In this document: in pieces, positions 26,384 to 35,056 of the stretch
Layout: the number at the start of each line of letters is the position of its first letter
How positions within the stretch are numbered: position 1 is the first letter of the stretch
Origin: Caulobacter sp. 602-1
GTDB taxonomy: Bacteria; Pseudomonadota; Alphaproteobacteria; Caulobacterales; Caulobacteraceae
Assembly (NCBI RefSeq): GCF_003931565.1
Contig: NZ_RRYI01000008.1
Span: 1-64,000, forward strand
DNA length: 64,000 bases
Direction of reading: 5' to 3'
The notes under the pieces: generated by a model
Databases searched by the model: none
Told to the model about the DNA's origin: nothing
Seen by the model: only the letters and a program-made list of their open reading frames with translations
Program-made: the position numbers and the translations under genes

Positions 26384-28066
26384 TTAGGCCTCTTCTTCGG
26401 CGGCGACGTCTTCGGTCGCGGCGGCTTCGGCGACGGTTTCGCCTTCGCCCTCGGCCTCATACTCGGCTTGCGCTTCGTATTCCGGCTCATATTCCGGCTC
26501 CGGCGGAGCTTCGACCCAGCCCATGGCGACGCGGGCGCGCATGATCAGGGCTTCGGCGTCTTCCGGCGACAGGTTGAAGCTTTCCAGGATGCCCGGCTCG
26601 CGCACGCGCTCGCCGTTCTTGGTCTCGAACCAGCCGCGCATGTCGTCCGGCACCAGACCCGCGAGGTCTTCCACCGTCTTCACGTCGCCTTCGCCCAGGG
26701 CCACGGCCATGGCCAGGGTCACGCCCTCGATGGCCAGGAGCTCGTCCTGGACGCCCAGCTCCAGACGCTTGGCGTCCAGGGCGGCGGCTTCCTTGTCGAG
26801 GAATTCGCGGGCGCGGGCCTGCAGCTCCTCGGCGGTCTCCTCGTCGAAGCCCTCGATCGAGGCGATTTCATGCGGCTCGACGAACGCCACGTCTTCCACC
26901 GCGGCGAAGCCTTCGGTGACCAGCAGCTGGGCGATGACCTCGTCGACGTCCAGGGCTTCCTGGAACAGGGTGGTGCGCTCGGCGAACTCGCGCTGACGGC
27001 GCTCGCTCTCCTGGCTCTCGGTCATGATGTCGATCTGCCAGCCGGTCAGCTGCGAGGCCAGACGGACGTTCTGGCCGCGGCGGCCGATGGCCAGCGACAG
27101 CTGCTCGTCCGGCACCACGACTTCGACGCGCTCGTCCTCCTCGTCCATGACGACCTTGGAGACCTCGGCCGGGGCCAGGGCGTTGACGATGAAGGTCGCC
27201 TCGTCTTCCGACCACTGGATGATGTCGATCTTCTCGCCCTGCAGCTCGGCCACGACCGCCTGCACGCGCGAGCCGCGCATGCCGACGCAGGCGCCGACGG
27301 GGTCGATCGAGCTGTCGTTGGAGATGACGGCCATCTTGGCGCGCGAACCCGGGTCGCGGGCCACGGCGCGGATCTCGATGACGCCGTCATAGACTTCCGG
27401 CACTTCCTGGGCGAACAGCTTGGCCATGAAGCCGCCGTGCGCGCGGCTCAGCATGATCTGCGGGCCCTTGGTCTCGCGACGGACGTCGTAGATGTAGGCG
27501 CGGATGCGGTCGCCGACGTTGAAGTTCTCGCGCGGGATCGACTGGTCGCGGCGCATGATGCCTTCGCCGCGGCCCAGGTCGACGATGACGTTGCCGTATT
27601 CGACGCGCTTGACGCTGCCGTTGACGATCTCGCCGACGCGATCCTTGTACTCTTCGTGCTGACGCTCGCGCTCGGCCTCGCGGACCTTATGCATGACGAC
27701 CTGACGGGCCATCTGGGTCTGGACGCGGCCGATCTCGAACGGCGGCAGGGTTTCTTCGTAGATCTTGCCGATCTCGGCGTCGCGCCAGGTGCGCTTGGCG
27801 ATCGACAGCTGGACCTTGCCGATCTCGCCTTCGAGTTCGGCGTCGTCGGCGACGACCTCGATCACGCGCTTCTGCGTCGTCTCGCCGGTGCGCGGATCGA
27901 TCTTGACGCGGATGTCGTGCTCGGCGCCGTAGCGGGCGCGCGCGGCCTTCTGGAGCGCGTCCTCGATGGCCTCGATGACGACTTCCTTCTCGATGCCTTT
28001 TTCACGCGCGACCGCGTCGGCGATCTGCAGAAGTTCAAGCCGGTTGGCGGCGATGCCGATGGCCAT
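26384..28066 (-). CDS. nusA: Transcription termination/antitermination protein NusA
   Basis: A 560-residue RNA-polymerase-binding protein: N-terminal domain (MAIGIAANRLELLQIADAVA), S1 domain (about residues 135-200), two KH domains (with GACVGMRGSRVQAVVAELQGEKIDII and LAIGRRGQNVRLA, shown here only in part), and C-terminal acidic repeats. The last 35 residues are an unusual Glu/Tyr/Ala tract (EPEYEPEYEAQAEYE...). Follows rimP by two bases. Confidence 0.97.
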   Translation of the reverse strand: MAIGIAANRLELLQIADAVAREKGIEKEVVIEAIEDALQKAARARYGAEHDIRVKIDPRTGETTQKRVIEVVADDAELEGEIGKVQLSIAKRTWRDAEIGKIYEETLPPFEIGRVQTQMARQVVMHKVREAERERQHEEYKDRVGEIVNGSVKRVEYGNVIVDLGRGEGIMRRDQSIPRENFNVGDRIRAYIYDVRRETKGPQIMLSRAHGGFMAKLFAQEVPEVYDGVIEIRAVARDPGSRAKMAVISNDSSIDPVGACVGMRGSRVQAVVAELQGEKIDIIQWSEDEATFIVNALAPAEVSKVVMDEEDERVEVVVPDEQLSLAIGRRGQNVRLASQLTGWQIDIMTESQESERRQREFAERTTLFQEALDVDEVIAQLLVTEGFAAVEDVAFVEPHEIASIEGFDEETAEELQARAREFLDKEAAALDAKRLELGVQDELLAIEGVTLAMAVALGEGDVKTVEDLAGLVPDDMRGWFETKNGERVREPGILESFNLSPEDAEALIMRARVAMGWVEAPPEPEYEPEYEAQAEYEAEGEGETVAEAAATEDVAAEEEA

Positions 28067-28068
28067 GA

Positions 28069-28644
28069 TTAGTCCTCTTCACTTTCGGACAGGTCGTCGT
28101 TGTCGGATTGGATGCGGGCGGCGCGCTGTTCGGCGCCCCGCTTCATCAGGGTGTCGGTCATGACGAGCTTGGCGTCGATGATCCAGGCGAAGGGGAAGTA
28201 GACGGTCACGTCGTCCTCGCCCTCGATATTCAGGCCGACCTGGTCGTCCTCGATCCCGGCCAACTCGCCCTTGAAGCGCTTGCGGCCCTCGGCCACGCGG
28301 TCCAGCTCGATGCGGGCCTCGAGGCCGGCATAGTCGGCGAAATCCTTCAGGCGGGTCAGCGGCCGATCGATGCCGGGGCTGGAGACCTCCAGCGTATATT
28401 CGCCGGCGATCGGGTCGGCGGCGTCGAGGATTTCGGAGACTCCACGCGACAGTCGCGCGCAGTCCTCGACGTTCATGTCGCCGCCGCTGCCGTCTTCCTG
28501 CAGCGGATGTTCGGCCATGATCTGCAGGCGACGTTGCTCGGCGCCGCCCATCAGGCGCAGCCGGACGATCTCGTAGCCAAGCGTCTCGGCGACGGGATCG
28601 AGCATGTCGATCAGATCACGGTCTTCCTGCGTCTTGCCGCGCAC
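28069..28644 (-). CDS. rimP: Ribosome maturation factor RimP
   Basis: A 191-residue 30S-maturation factor. RGKTQEDRDLIDMLDPVAET is the usual N-terminus; LQIMAEHP, VSSPGIDRPLTRLKDF and the C-terminal SH3-like part are present, with an acidic tail ending DDLSESEED. I set the start at GTG 28644 (GAGAAG upstream); no ATG is closer to the conserved region. First gene of rimP-nusA-ylxR-infB. Confidence 0.93.
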   Translation of the reverse strand: MRGKTQEDRDLIDMLDPVAETLGYEIVRLRLMGGAEQRRLQIMAEHPLQEDGSGGDMNVEDCARLSRGVSEILDAADPIAGEYTLEVSSPGIDRPLTRLKDFADYAGLEARIELDRVAEGRKRFKGELAGIEDDQVGLNIEGEDDVTVYFPFAWIIDAKLVMTDTLMKRGAEQRAARIQSDNDDLSESEED

Positions 28645-28696
28645 GTTCTTCTCAACTCGATACGGCCGGGGAGGCCAAGCTCCCGTTCGGCCAAAC

Positions 28697-28726
28697 AAAA
28701 AGCGGCAGCCTTTCGGGCCGCCGCTC
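28697..28726 (-). terminator. Terminator-like hairpin in the rimP operon leader (attenuator candidate)
   Basis: On the minus strand GAGCGGCGGCCC - GAAA - GGCTGCCGCTTTTTG: good stem and five-T run, 53 bp upstream of rimP and downstream of the promoter at 28765-28793. No minus-strand gene ends here. Confidence 0.75.
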
Positions 28727-28764
28727 GAAAGCGCCATCTAGCGCTAACGGACGATGTAGGACGC

Positions 28765-28793
28765 TTTATAGGCGAATTGAAAAACCTTGTCGA
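28765..28793 (-). promoter_or_regulatory. Near-consensus sigma-70 promoter for rimP-nusA-ylxR-infB
   Basis: Minus strand: TCGACA, a 17-bp spacer, TATAAA, each hexamer one base from consensus. Predicted start near 28757 gives a leader of about 110 nt containing the hairpin at 28697-28726. Confidence 0.7.
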
Positions 28794-28838
28794 CTCCATC
28801 GGCGCACACCCCTTTTCGCGCCGCAGCAATTTTAGGAG

Positions 28839-28886
28839 GAGCCTGTCCATTTGGGATGCCTGCATCCAAAATGGATAAACAGGCTC
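28839..28886. repeat. Palindromic intergenic element
   Basis: GAGCCTGTCCATTTgGGATGC ... GCATCCAAAATGG...ACAGGCTC (written in two parts); long imperfect inverted repeat in the divergent rimP/ppa region. Confidence 0.7.
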
Positions 28887-28899
28887 GTTTTGAAAAAAG

Positions 28900-28950
28900 T
28901 AGAGCGTGATGGCCGCCAAAACCGCTCACACTTTTGGCTATCACGCTCTA
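28900..28950. repeat. Palindromic intergenic element (AGAGCRTGAT family)
   Basis: TAGAGCGTGAT ... CCAAAA ... CTTTTGG ... ATCACGCTCTA. Read on the minus strand it has AAAAGTGTGAGCGGTTTT in its centre, which matches the widespread AGAGCATGATC / AAGCGGTTTT palindrome that I remember from Rhizobiales and other alphaproteobacteria. Together with 28839-28886 it fills most of the rimP-ppa gap. Confidence 0.75.
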
Positions 28951-29005
28951 TAAGCCAGCCCGCGCAGGCCGCCTCCCCGCGGACCTCATAAGACGAAGAG
29001 TCACA

Positions 29006-29539
29006 ATGGACCTCTCCAAGATCCCCACCGGGGCCAATCCGCCTTACGATCTCAACGCCATCATCGAAATCCCGCAGGGCGGCGAGCCGGTGAAGTACGA
29101 GATCGACAAGGAAAGCGGCGCCCTGATGGTCGACCGCTTCCTGCACACGGCGATGTTCTATCCGGCCAACTACGGCTTCATCCCGCACACCCTGGCCGAC
29201 GACGGCGACCCGGCCGACATCATGGTCGTGGGCCCGACGCCGGTGGTGCCGGGCGCGATCATCCGCTGCCGTCCGATCGGCACCCTGATGATGGTCGACG
29301 AGGCCGGTTCGGACGAGAAGATCCTGGCCGTGCCGGTCGACAAGCTGCACCCGTTCTACACCGGCGTGTCCAGCTGGCGCGACCTGCCGACCATCCTGAC
29401 CGAGCAGATCGCCCACTTCTTCCAGCACTACAAGGACCTGGAAAAGGGCAAGTCGACCAAGATCAGCGGCTGGGCCGATATCGAAGAGACCGCCGACATC
29501 ATCCGCACGGCGATCAAGCGCTACAACGAGACGTACTAG
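29006..29539 (+). CDS. ppa: Inorganic pyrophosphatase
   Basis: A 177-residue family I pyrophosphatase hydrolysing PPi to phosphate. The metal-binding signature DDGDPADIMV (about residues 65-74) and the YPANYGFIPHTL and KDLEKGK motifs are present. Start at ATG 29006 behind GAAGAG; an upstream in-frame extension lacks similarity and crosses the repeat. The next gene follows by nine bases. Confidence 0.97.
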   Translation: MDLSKIPTGANPPYDLNAIIEIPQGGEPVKYEIDKESGALMVDRFLHTAMFYPANYGFIPHTLADDGDPADIMVVGPTPVVPGAIIRCRPIGTLMMVDEAGSDEKILAVPVDKLHPFYTGVSSWRDLPTILTEQIAHFFQHYKDLEKGKSTKISGWADIEETADIIRTAIKRYNETY

Positions 29540-29548
29540 GTTTCGACA

Positions 29549-29959
29549 ATGGCCAGGATCGATCTCACCTTGCGGATCATCCTGGCCGACCCGCCGCCGG
29601 GCGTGGTCTTTTCCAAACAGGACGCCAAGAACCACCCGGTCGATCCGGTGAGGTCAGAGGGCGACCTCTCCTTCGACATCCCGATCACCTTGACCCCGAC
29701 GCCGAGCGGCCTTCGTCCCGGCGGCGGCTTCGTGCGCAGCGACAGTCGTGGACGGTTCGTCTATGTGGCCTCGGGCCAAGCGGCGGGCGACTGCCAGACG
29801 GAGTGGCGGCGGCGGGCCAAGATCTACCTGCATGACCTGCCGGCCGACCTCGTCGCGGGCGAGGTTCTGGAGGCGACCATCGCCGGCCGCGCCAAGGACG
29901 GCGGGCCGGCCTGCGCCACCGTGCCGCTGCTCAAGGCGTGGGCGCGCGTCAGGTCCTGA
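29549..29959 (+). CDS. DUF5990-like hypothetical protein
   Basis: A 136-residue cytoplasmic protein beginning MARIDLTLRIILADPPPGVVF, which resembles DUF5990 (beta-rich, unknown function). It follows ppa closely, and its 3' end overlaps the convergent trmB by 11 bp. Confidence 0.75.
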   Translation: MARIDLTLRIILADPPPGVVFSKQDAKNHPVDPVRSEGDLSFDIPITLTPTPSGLRPGGGFVRSDSRGRFVYVASGQAAGDCQTEWRRRAKIYLHDLPADLVAGEVLEATIAGRAKDGGPACATVPLLKAWARVRS

Positions 29960-30629
29960 CGAAATCCAGGAACACCGGCGCGCAGTCGCCCAGCTTCTTT
30001 TCCTCGTAGCGCGTGGTCACGTGGTCGGCCGGGATCGCGTTGCGGTCGGCGTCCGCGTCGGCGAAGCGGAAGTTCGGATCGGCCAGCACCCGCTCGGTGG
30101 TCCACTCGCCATAGTCCGCCCAGTCGGTGGCGAAGCGCAGGGCCGCGCCCGGCTTCATCACGCGCGCCAGCCTGGCGACGAACTCCGGCTGGATCAGGCG
30201 GCGCTTGTTGTGGCGCGCCTTGTGCCAGGGGTCGGGGAACATGATGAAGACCCGGTCGAGACTGGCGTCCGGCAGCCAGTCGACCACGTCGCGGGCGTCG
30301 CCCTCGTGGATGCGGACGTTCTTCAGCGCCTGCTCCTCGACGTGCCGCACCGCGCTGGCCACGCCGTTGACGAACGGCTCGGCCCCGATGACCAGGGTCT
30401 CGGGAACCCGGCCGGCCTGGGCGGCCATGTGCTCGCCGCCGCCGAAGCCGATCTCCAGCCATACGGCCTTGGCGTCCGGCATCAGGTCCAGCGGCTGGAA
30501 CGGGCCCTGCGGCACGGCGATCTCGGGCAGCAGGGTGTCGAGCAACGCCTGCTGGCGCGGCTTAACCGGGCGCGCCTTGATGCGGCCGAACGAGCGCAGC
30601 GGCCCGTGGGGAATGGGAGCGGAAGTCAT
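29949..30629 (-). CDS. trmB: tRNA (guanine-N7-)-methyltransferase
   Basis: A 226-residue SAM-dependent enzyme making m7G46 in tRNA. SAM motif WLEIGFGGGEHM (about residues 57-68), FPDPWHKARHNKRRL (active-site loop) and the C-terminal TRYEEK are characteristic. Lies on the same strand as metK, which makes its methyl donor. Confidence 0.96.
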   Translation of the reverse strand: MTSAPIPHGPLRSFGRIKARPVKPRQQALLDTLLPEIAVPQGPFQPLDLMPDAKAVWLEIGFGGGEHMAAQAGRVPETLVIGAEPFVNGVASAVRHVEEQALKNVRIHEGDARDVVDWLPDASLDRVFIMFPDPWHKARHNKRRLIQPEFVARLARVMKPGAALRFATDWADYGEWTTERVLADPNFRFADADADRNAIPADHVTTRYEEKKLGDCAPVFLDFVRT

Positions 30630-30662
30630 GGGCGGCGTCTTAGGGCTTTGAGCGTGAAATGA

Positions 30663-30699
30663 AAACGGGCTCCGACCCGGATGGATCGGAGCCCGCTTC
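30663..30699 (-). terminator. Terminator downstream of metK
   Basis: Minus strand: GCGGGCTCCGA - TCCATCCGGG - TCGGAGCCCG followed by TTTTCATTT, 22 bp after the metK stop. Confidence 0.85.
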
Positions 30700-30720
30700 C
30701 TGAAGGTTCGAGGATGAGGC

Positions 30721-31944
30721 CTACGCCAGGCCCTTCAGCTCGCCCACGAGGTCGGTCTTCTCCCACGAGAAGCCGCCTTCGTTGTCCGGCGTGCGGCCGA
30801 AGTGACCGTAAGCCGCGGTGCGGGCGTAGATCGGACGGTTCAGCTGCAGGTGTTCGCGGATGGCGCGCGGCGTGGCGCCGCCGATCAGCTGCGGCAGGAC
30901 CTTTTCCAGGACCGCCGGATCCACCTTGCCGGTGCCGTGAAGATCGACGTGGAACGAGACGGGCTGGGCCACGCCGATCGCGTAGGCGATCTGGATGGTG
31001 CAGCGGTCGGCCAGGCCCGAGGCCACGACGTTCTTGGCCAGATAGCGGCAGGCATAGGCGGCCGAGCGGTCCACCTTGGTCGGATCCTTGCCCGAGAACG
31101 CGCCGCCGCCGTGCGGGGCCGCGCCGCCATAGGTGTCGACGATGATCTTGCGGCCGGTGACGCCGGCGTCGCCGTCGGGGCCGCCGATCTCGAAGCGACC
31201 GGTCGGATTGACCAGCCACTGGGTCTTCTTGGTGATCAGGCCGTCCGGGAAGATCGGCAGGATGTGCGGCTTGATCAGGTCCAGCACGCGCTTGGAGGTC
31301 GCGGCCTTGCCGTCGATCTTCTTCTTGTGCTGATGGCTCACGACGATCGAGACGACGCGCACCGGGCGGCCGTTGCCGTCATATTCCAGGGTCACCTGGC
31401 TCTTGGCGTCCGGCTCCAGCTCCGAAAGCTCGCCGCTGTGACGCAGCTCGGCCAGGCGCTTCAGCACATTGTGGCTGTATTGCAGGGTGGCCGGCATCAG
31501 CTCCGGGGTCTCGGTGCTGGCGTAGCCGAACATGATGCCCTGGTCGCCGGCGCCCTCGTCCTTCTTGTCGGTGGCGTCCACGCCCTGGGCGATGTGCGCC
31601 GACTGGCCGTGCAGGAAGTTCGAGTACTTCGCCTTCTGCCAGTGGAAGCCCTTCTGCTCGTAGCCGATATCCTTGATCGCCGCGCGAACCTTGGGTTCGA
31701 GCGAGCCGAGGATGTCCTTGGTCAGCTGCTTGTTGGCCTTCTTGTCGCCATCCGGCTTGCCGGCGCGGACTTCGCCGGCCAGGACGATGCGGTTGGTCGT
31801 CACCAGGGTCTCGCAGGCGACGCGCGCCTCGGGATCGACGGTGAGAAAGGCGTCGACGACGGTGTCGCTGATACGGTCGGCGACCTTGTCGGGGTGACCT
31901 TCGGAGACGCTCTCGCTGGTGAAGATGTAGGACGAACGGCTCAA
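30721..31944 (-). CDS. metK: S-adenosylmethionine synthetase
   Basis: A 407-residue enzyme making SAM from methionine and ATP. Signature GAGDQGIMFGYA (about residues 127-138), P-loop-like GGGAFSGKDPTKVDRSAAYA and SESVSEGHPDKVADRISD are present. The start codon is TTG at 31944 (GGAG seven bases upstream); no ATG is available that preserves the N-terminus. A palindrome at 32018-32033 lies 74 bp upstream, with no SAM riboswitch that I can recognise. Confidence 0.97.
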   Translation of the reverse strand: MSRSSYIFTSESVSEGHPDKVADRISDTVVDAFLTVDPEARVACETLVTTNRIVLAGEVRAGKPDGDKKANKQLTKDILGSLEPKVRAAIKDIGYEQKGFHWQKAKYSNFLHGQSAHIAQGVDATDKKDEGAGDQGIMFGYASTETPELMPATLQYSHNVLKRLAELRHSGELSELEPDAKSQVTLEYDGNGRPVRVVSIVVSHQHKKKIDGKAATSKRVLDLIKPHILPIFPDGLITKKTQWLVNPTGRFEIGGPDGDAGVTGRKIIVDTYGGAAPHGGGAFSGKDPTKVDRSAAYACRYLAKNVVASGLADRCTIQIAYAIGVAQPVSFHVDLHGTGKVDPAVLEKVLPQLIGGATPRAIREHLQLNRPIYARTAAYGHFGRTPDNEGGFSWEKTDLVGELKGLA

Positions 31945-32017
31945 GAGACAGCTCCGGTCATGAAATTCCGCGCAGGCGGACAGGCGCCCGTTACGGCGTC
32001 AGTTAGACGGGAACCAT

Positions 32018-32033
32018 ATAAAGATATGTTTAT
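32018..32033. promoter_or_regulatory. SahR-like palindromic operator upstream of metK
   Basis: ATAAAGATATGTTTAT; its reverse complement ATAAACATATCTTTAT differs at two positions. It resembles the ATAAAGATATCTTTAT motif associated in alphaproteobacteria with S-adenosylhomocysteine-cycle genes (SahR regulon). The match is from memory. Confidence 0.6.
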
Positions 32034-32057
32034 GCGATCAAGCGGCGCTTGAGAGAC

Positions 32058-32486
32058 TTACGCCTCGTCGTCACCGACGTCCTCGTCGTCGGCCATCGAG
32101 CGGACCAGCTCCAGGATCCGCCGGCGCACCTTCGGCTTGGTGATCCGGGGGAACAGGCTGGCCAGTTCCAGCCCCTCGGGCGTCATCAGGAAATCGTGGA
32201 CGAACCCCTCGCCGCCCTCGGCCATGCCCTCGCTGGCGGTGTCGGCCAGGCCCTCGAAGAAATAGGCCACCGACGACCGCAGGCTCTTGGCGATCTCATA
32301 CAGCTTGCTGGCGCTGACCCGGTTGGCCCCGCGCTCGTACTTCTGGATCTGCTGGAAGGTCAGCCCCAGGTCCTCGGCCAGCCGCTCCTGGCTGACGCCC
32401 AGGATCTTCCGGCGCATGCGGATACGCGCTCCCACGTGCAGGTCGACGGGGTTGGGGTGACGTAAGGTGTCCGGCAGGTCGTTCAT
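32058..32486 (-). CDS. XRE-family transcriptional regulator
   Basis: A 142-residue protein with an N-terminal Cro/CI helix-turn-helix (GARIRMRRKILGVSQERLAE, then LTFQQIQKYERGANRVSASK, about residues 18-65) and a C-terminal helical part with no ligand domain visible. This gene stands between lnt and metK in many alphaproteobacteria. Its target is unknown; the nearby palindrome is a candidate but SahR is an ArsR-type protein, so it may not be the regulator of that site. Confidence 0.9.
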   Translation of the reverse strand: MNDLPDTLRHPNPVDLHVGARIRMRRKILGVSQERLAEDLGLTFQQIQKYERGANRVSASKLYEIAKSLRSSVAYFFEGLADTASEGMAEGGEGFVHDFLMTPEGLELASLFPRITKPKVRRRILELVRSMADDEDVGDDEA

Positions 32487-32520
32487 ACCTACGCTTGATA
32501 GCTGAAATTGCGGTTTTAAT

Positions 32521-34128
32521 TCAGCCTAAGTCTTGCAAGCGCGCAATAGAGGAAAAGGATTTACCTGCCCGCGGGCGAACTGACGCAACCGCAGATGTCA
32601 GTAGAAGCGCGAGAAACGCGAGATTCCCGAAGTTGTCGAAGGGTGTAACCTCACCTTTTCCCGGTATTGGCGCATCGATGACGCCGCTTTTGCCTAAATC
32701 GAGTCGCGCTCCCGGGACGATTCGACCACGCGCGTCGATGACAGCGCTTACTCCGGTGGGCGTGGCGCGCAGGATCGGCTTGGCGCTTTCGATGGCGCGA
32801 TAGCTGGCCAGGTTGAGGTGCTGCAAGGGGCCGGACGTCACGCCGAACCAGGCGTCATTCGAAACATTGATCAGGACCCGGACGTTCGGATCGCTCTTGG
32901 CCAGTCCCGGGAACAGGCTCTCATAGCAGATCAGCGGCTGGACCAGCAGGTCGGGCGCGATCCGCAGCGGGGCCGGGCGCGGCCCCGTGGCGAAGCCGTC
33001 GCCCAGATGCGCCAGGCTCTTGAATCCGATCAGGGTGAGGAACGTCTCGGCCGGCAGATATTCGCCGAACGGCACCAGCCGATGTTTGTCATAGACCCCG
33101 ACGACCTCGAGATCGTCGGCCGTGCGACGCAGGGCGATCAAGCTGTTGTAATAGACCGGCGCCTGGATCGCCCCCTCATAGCGATAGCCGCCGATCAGCA
33201 GCAGTTGTCCGGGGTGGAGACTGTCGATGATCGCCTGGCGGACCCAGGTCCCCGGCGCCAGATAGTCGTTGGTCGCCGCGGGCAAGGCGCCCTCGGGCCA
33301 GATGACGATGTCGGCGGGCTTGCCCTTGTAGGGCGCCGCGGTCAGCGAGACGTAGGACTGGACGATCTGAGAGAACCGGACCGCGTCCCACTTGGCGTCC
33401 TGCTGGATGTCGGCCTGGACGATACGCACGGTGATCGGGGGTCCGTCGCCCAGCGGCCGCGACTGGACCACCGCCCCATAGGCGTAAAGCGCGACAAGGG
33501 CGGCGGCGGCCGAGCCCAGCACGATCTTCCCGGTCCGACCCTCGCGCCAGGACGCTATGGACACGGCGGGGGCGGCGGCGATGGCCAGGGTGATCCAGGT
33601 CAGGCCGTAGGCGCCGACCAGGGCGGCGGCCTGGGACGGCCAGGATCCGGCCCGCCAGGTCTCGCCCGGCAGGTTCCAGGGAAAGCCGGTCAGCACGTGG
33701 CCGCGCGTCCATTCCAGCGCCGCGAAGGCTCCAGCGAAGGTCAGGATCCTCCATGCGCCCGCCGGCCGGATCCAGCGATAGACGAGCGCCGCCAGGCCCC
33801 AGAACAGCGCCAGGCCCGAGGCCATGGCCGCCACGGCGAAGGGGGCCATCCAGCCCTGGTTGGCGGCGTCGACCATGAAGGCCTCCGCGATCCACCAGGT
33901 GCCGAGACCGAAATAGCCTAAGCCCGCCATCCAGCCGCGCCAGAAGGCCGAGCGCAAAGGCCTGGCCGCGTTGGCGTCGTCCAGCAGATGGAGAAGACCG
34001 GCATAGCCCAGCAGGCCCGGCAGAAGGCCGAACGGCGGATGGGCCAGGGCGGCGGCGAGACCCGCGACCAGCGCCAGGACCGGCCCACTCCAGGGCCGTT
34101 CTCGAAAGCGGGTCCAGACGTTCGTCAC
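32521..34128 (-). CDS. lnt: Apolipoprotein N-acyltransferase
   Basis: A 535-residue inner-membrane enzyme adding the third acyl chain to lipoproteins. It has about six N-terminal transmembrane helices, then a nitrilase-like domain with the Glu-Lys-Cys triad visible in IWPEGALPA, KHRLVPFGEYLP and PLICYESLFPG. GTG start at 34128 overlaps the corC stop by four bases (GTGA). Confidence 0.96.
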   Translation of the reverse strand: MTNVWTRFRERPWSGPVLALVAGLAAALAHPPFGLLPGLLGYAGLLHLLDDANAARPLRSAFWRGWMAGLGYFGLGTWWIAEAFMVDAANQGWMAPFAVAAMASGLALFWGLAALVYRWIRPAGAWRILTFAGAFAALEWTRGHVLTGFPWNLPGETWRAGSWPSQAAALVGAYGLTWITLAIAAAPAVSIASWREGRTGKIVLGSAAAALVALYAYGAVVQSRPLGDGPPITVRIVQADIQQDAKWDAVRFSQIVQSYVSLTAAPYKGKPADIVIWPEGALPAATNDYLAPGTWVRQAIIDSLHPGQLLLIGGYRYEGAIQAPVYYNSLIALRRTADDLEVVGVYDKHRLVPFGEYLPAETFLTLIGFKSLAHLGDGFATGPRPAPLRIAPDLLVQPLICYESLFPGLAKSDPNVRVLINVSNDAWFGVTSGPLQHLNLASYRAIESAKPILRATPTGVSAVIDARGRIVPGARLDLGKSGVIDAPIPGKGEVTPFDNFGNLAFLALLLTSAVASVRPRAGKSFSSIARLQDLG

Positions 34129-35048
34129 GAAGCCCCAAGGCCCTCGGAGACGCCCCCGCCCGCCGGCGCAACGGCGGCGTCCGGCGAGCGGCCGACACGC
34201 ACCCGCACGCGGCGTACGCGACGCGGATCGGCCTCGACCACCTCGAACTCGTAGCCGTCCGGATGGGCGATGACCTCGCCGCGACGCGGCACGCGCCCGG
34301 CCAGGGCCACGACCAGGCCGGCGACCGTGTCGATGTCCTCCTCCATGTCGGAGGGGGCCAGTTCGCGACCGAGGGCGGCTTCCAGTTCTTCCAGCGGCGC
34401 GCGCGCGTCCGCGTCGAACATCCCGCCGGGACGCGCCACGATCGCCGCCGCGGCCGCGTCGTCGTGCTCGTCGTCGATCTCGCCGACCACCGCCTCGATC
34501 AGGTCCTCCATCGAGACCAGACCGTCGGTGCCGCCGAACTCGTCGATGACCAGGGCCATGTGGATTCGACTGGTGCGCATGCGGAGCAGGAGGTCGGCGG
34601 CCTTCATCGAAGCGGGCACGTACAACGCGTCACGGCGCAGCTTGTTCAGCACGAGGTCGCCCGCGCCCGGCCGCTTGGCCTCGTCGGACAGCAGGCGGAA
34701 GATATCCTTGACGTGGACGACGCCGACGGGATCGTCGAGGGTCTCGCGATAGATCGGCATCCGCGAGTGTTCGGCCTCGGCGAACTGGGCGACGACCGTC
34801 TCGAACGGGGTCGAGAGCTCGACCGAGACGATGTCGGCGCGCGGCGTCATGACGTCGGCCACCCGCAGGGTCTGGAAAGCCTCGGCCTGGTCGACGATGT
34901 CGACGGCTCCGGTCGCGGGCGGCGGTTCGGGCGGCCGCGAAGGCTCGCCGCCGGTCAGCTGTCGGCGCATACGCCGGAAAAACGCCCGCACGCCCCGGCT
35001 CCTGCGAGCCAGACCGGCGGGCTGTTGACTAGGTTCGTCGCTGGGCAT
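34125..35048 (-). CDS. CBS-domain CorC/HlyC family protein
   Basis: A 307-residue protein with two CBS domains (VADVMTPRADIVSVEL, LDDPVGVVHVKDIFRL, LIDEFGGTDGLVSMEDLIEAVVGEI in part) and the C-terminal transporter-associated domain. It lacks the DUF21 membrane domain, so it is of the soluble YbeX/CorC type, associated with magnesium/cobalt efflux and with ribosome-related phenotypes in E. coli. Coupled to lnt, as in E. coli ybeY-ybeX-lnt. Confidence 0.92.
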   Translation of the reverse strand: MPSDEPSQQPAGLARRSRGVRAFFRRMRRQLTGGEPSRPPEPPPATGAVDIVDQAEAFQTLRVADVMTPRADIVSVELSTPFETVVAQFAEAEHSRMPIYRETLDDPVGVVHVKDIFRLLSDEAKRPGAGDLVLNKLRRDALYVPASMKAADLLLRMRTSRIHMALVIDEFGGTDGLVSMEDLIEAVVGEIDDEHDDAAAAAIVARPGGMFDADARAPLEELEAALGRELAPSDMEEDIDTVAGLVVALAGRVPRRGEVIAHPDGYEFEVVEADPRRVRRVRVRVGRSPDAAVAPAGGGVSEGLGAS

Positions 35049-35056
35049 GGCCCCTG

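Noticed and set aside
26327..28072. 581-codon ORF antisense to nusA
   Set aside because: Shadow; nusA is clearly the real gene.
30630..32060. SAM riboswitch upstream of metK
   Set aside because: The 113-bp leader shows no SAM-I or SAM-II core that I can recognise; only the palindrome is supported.
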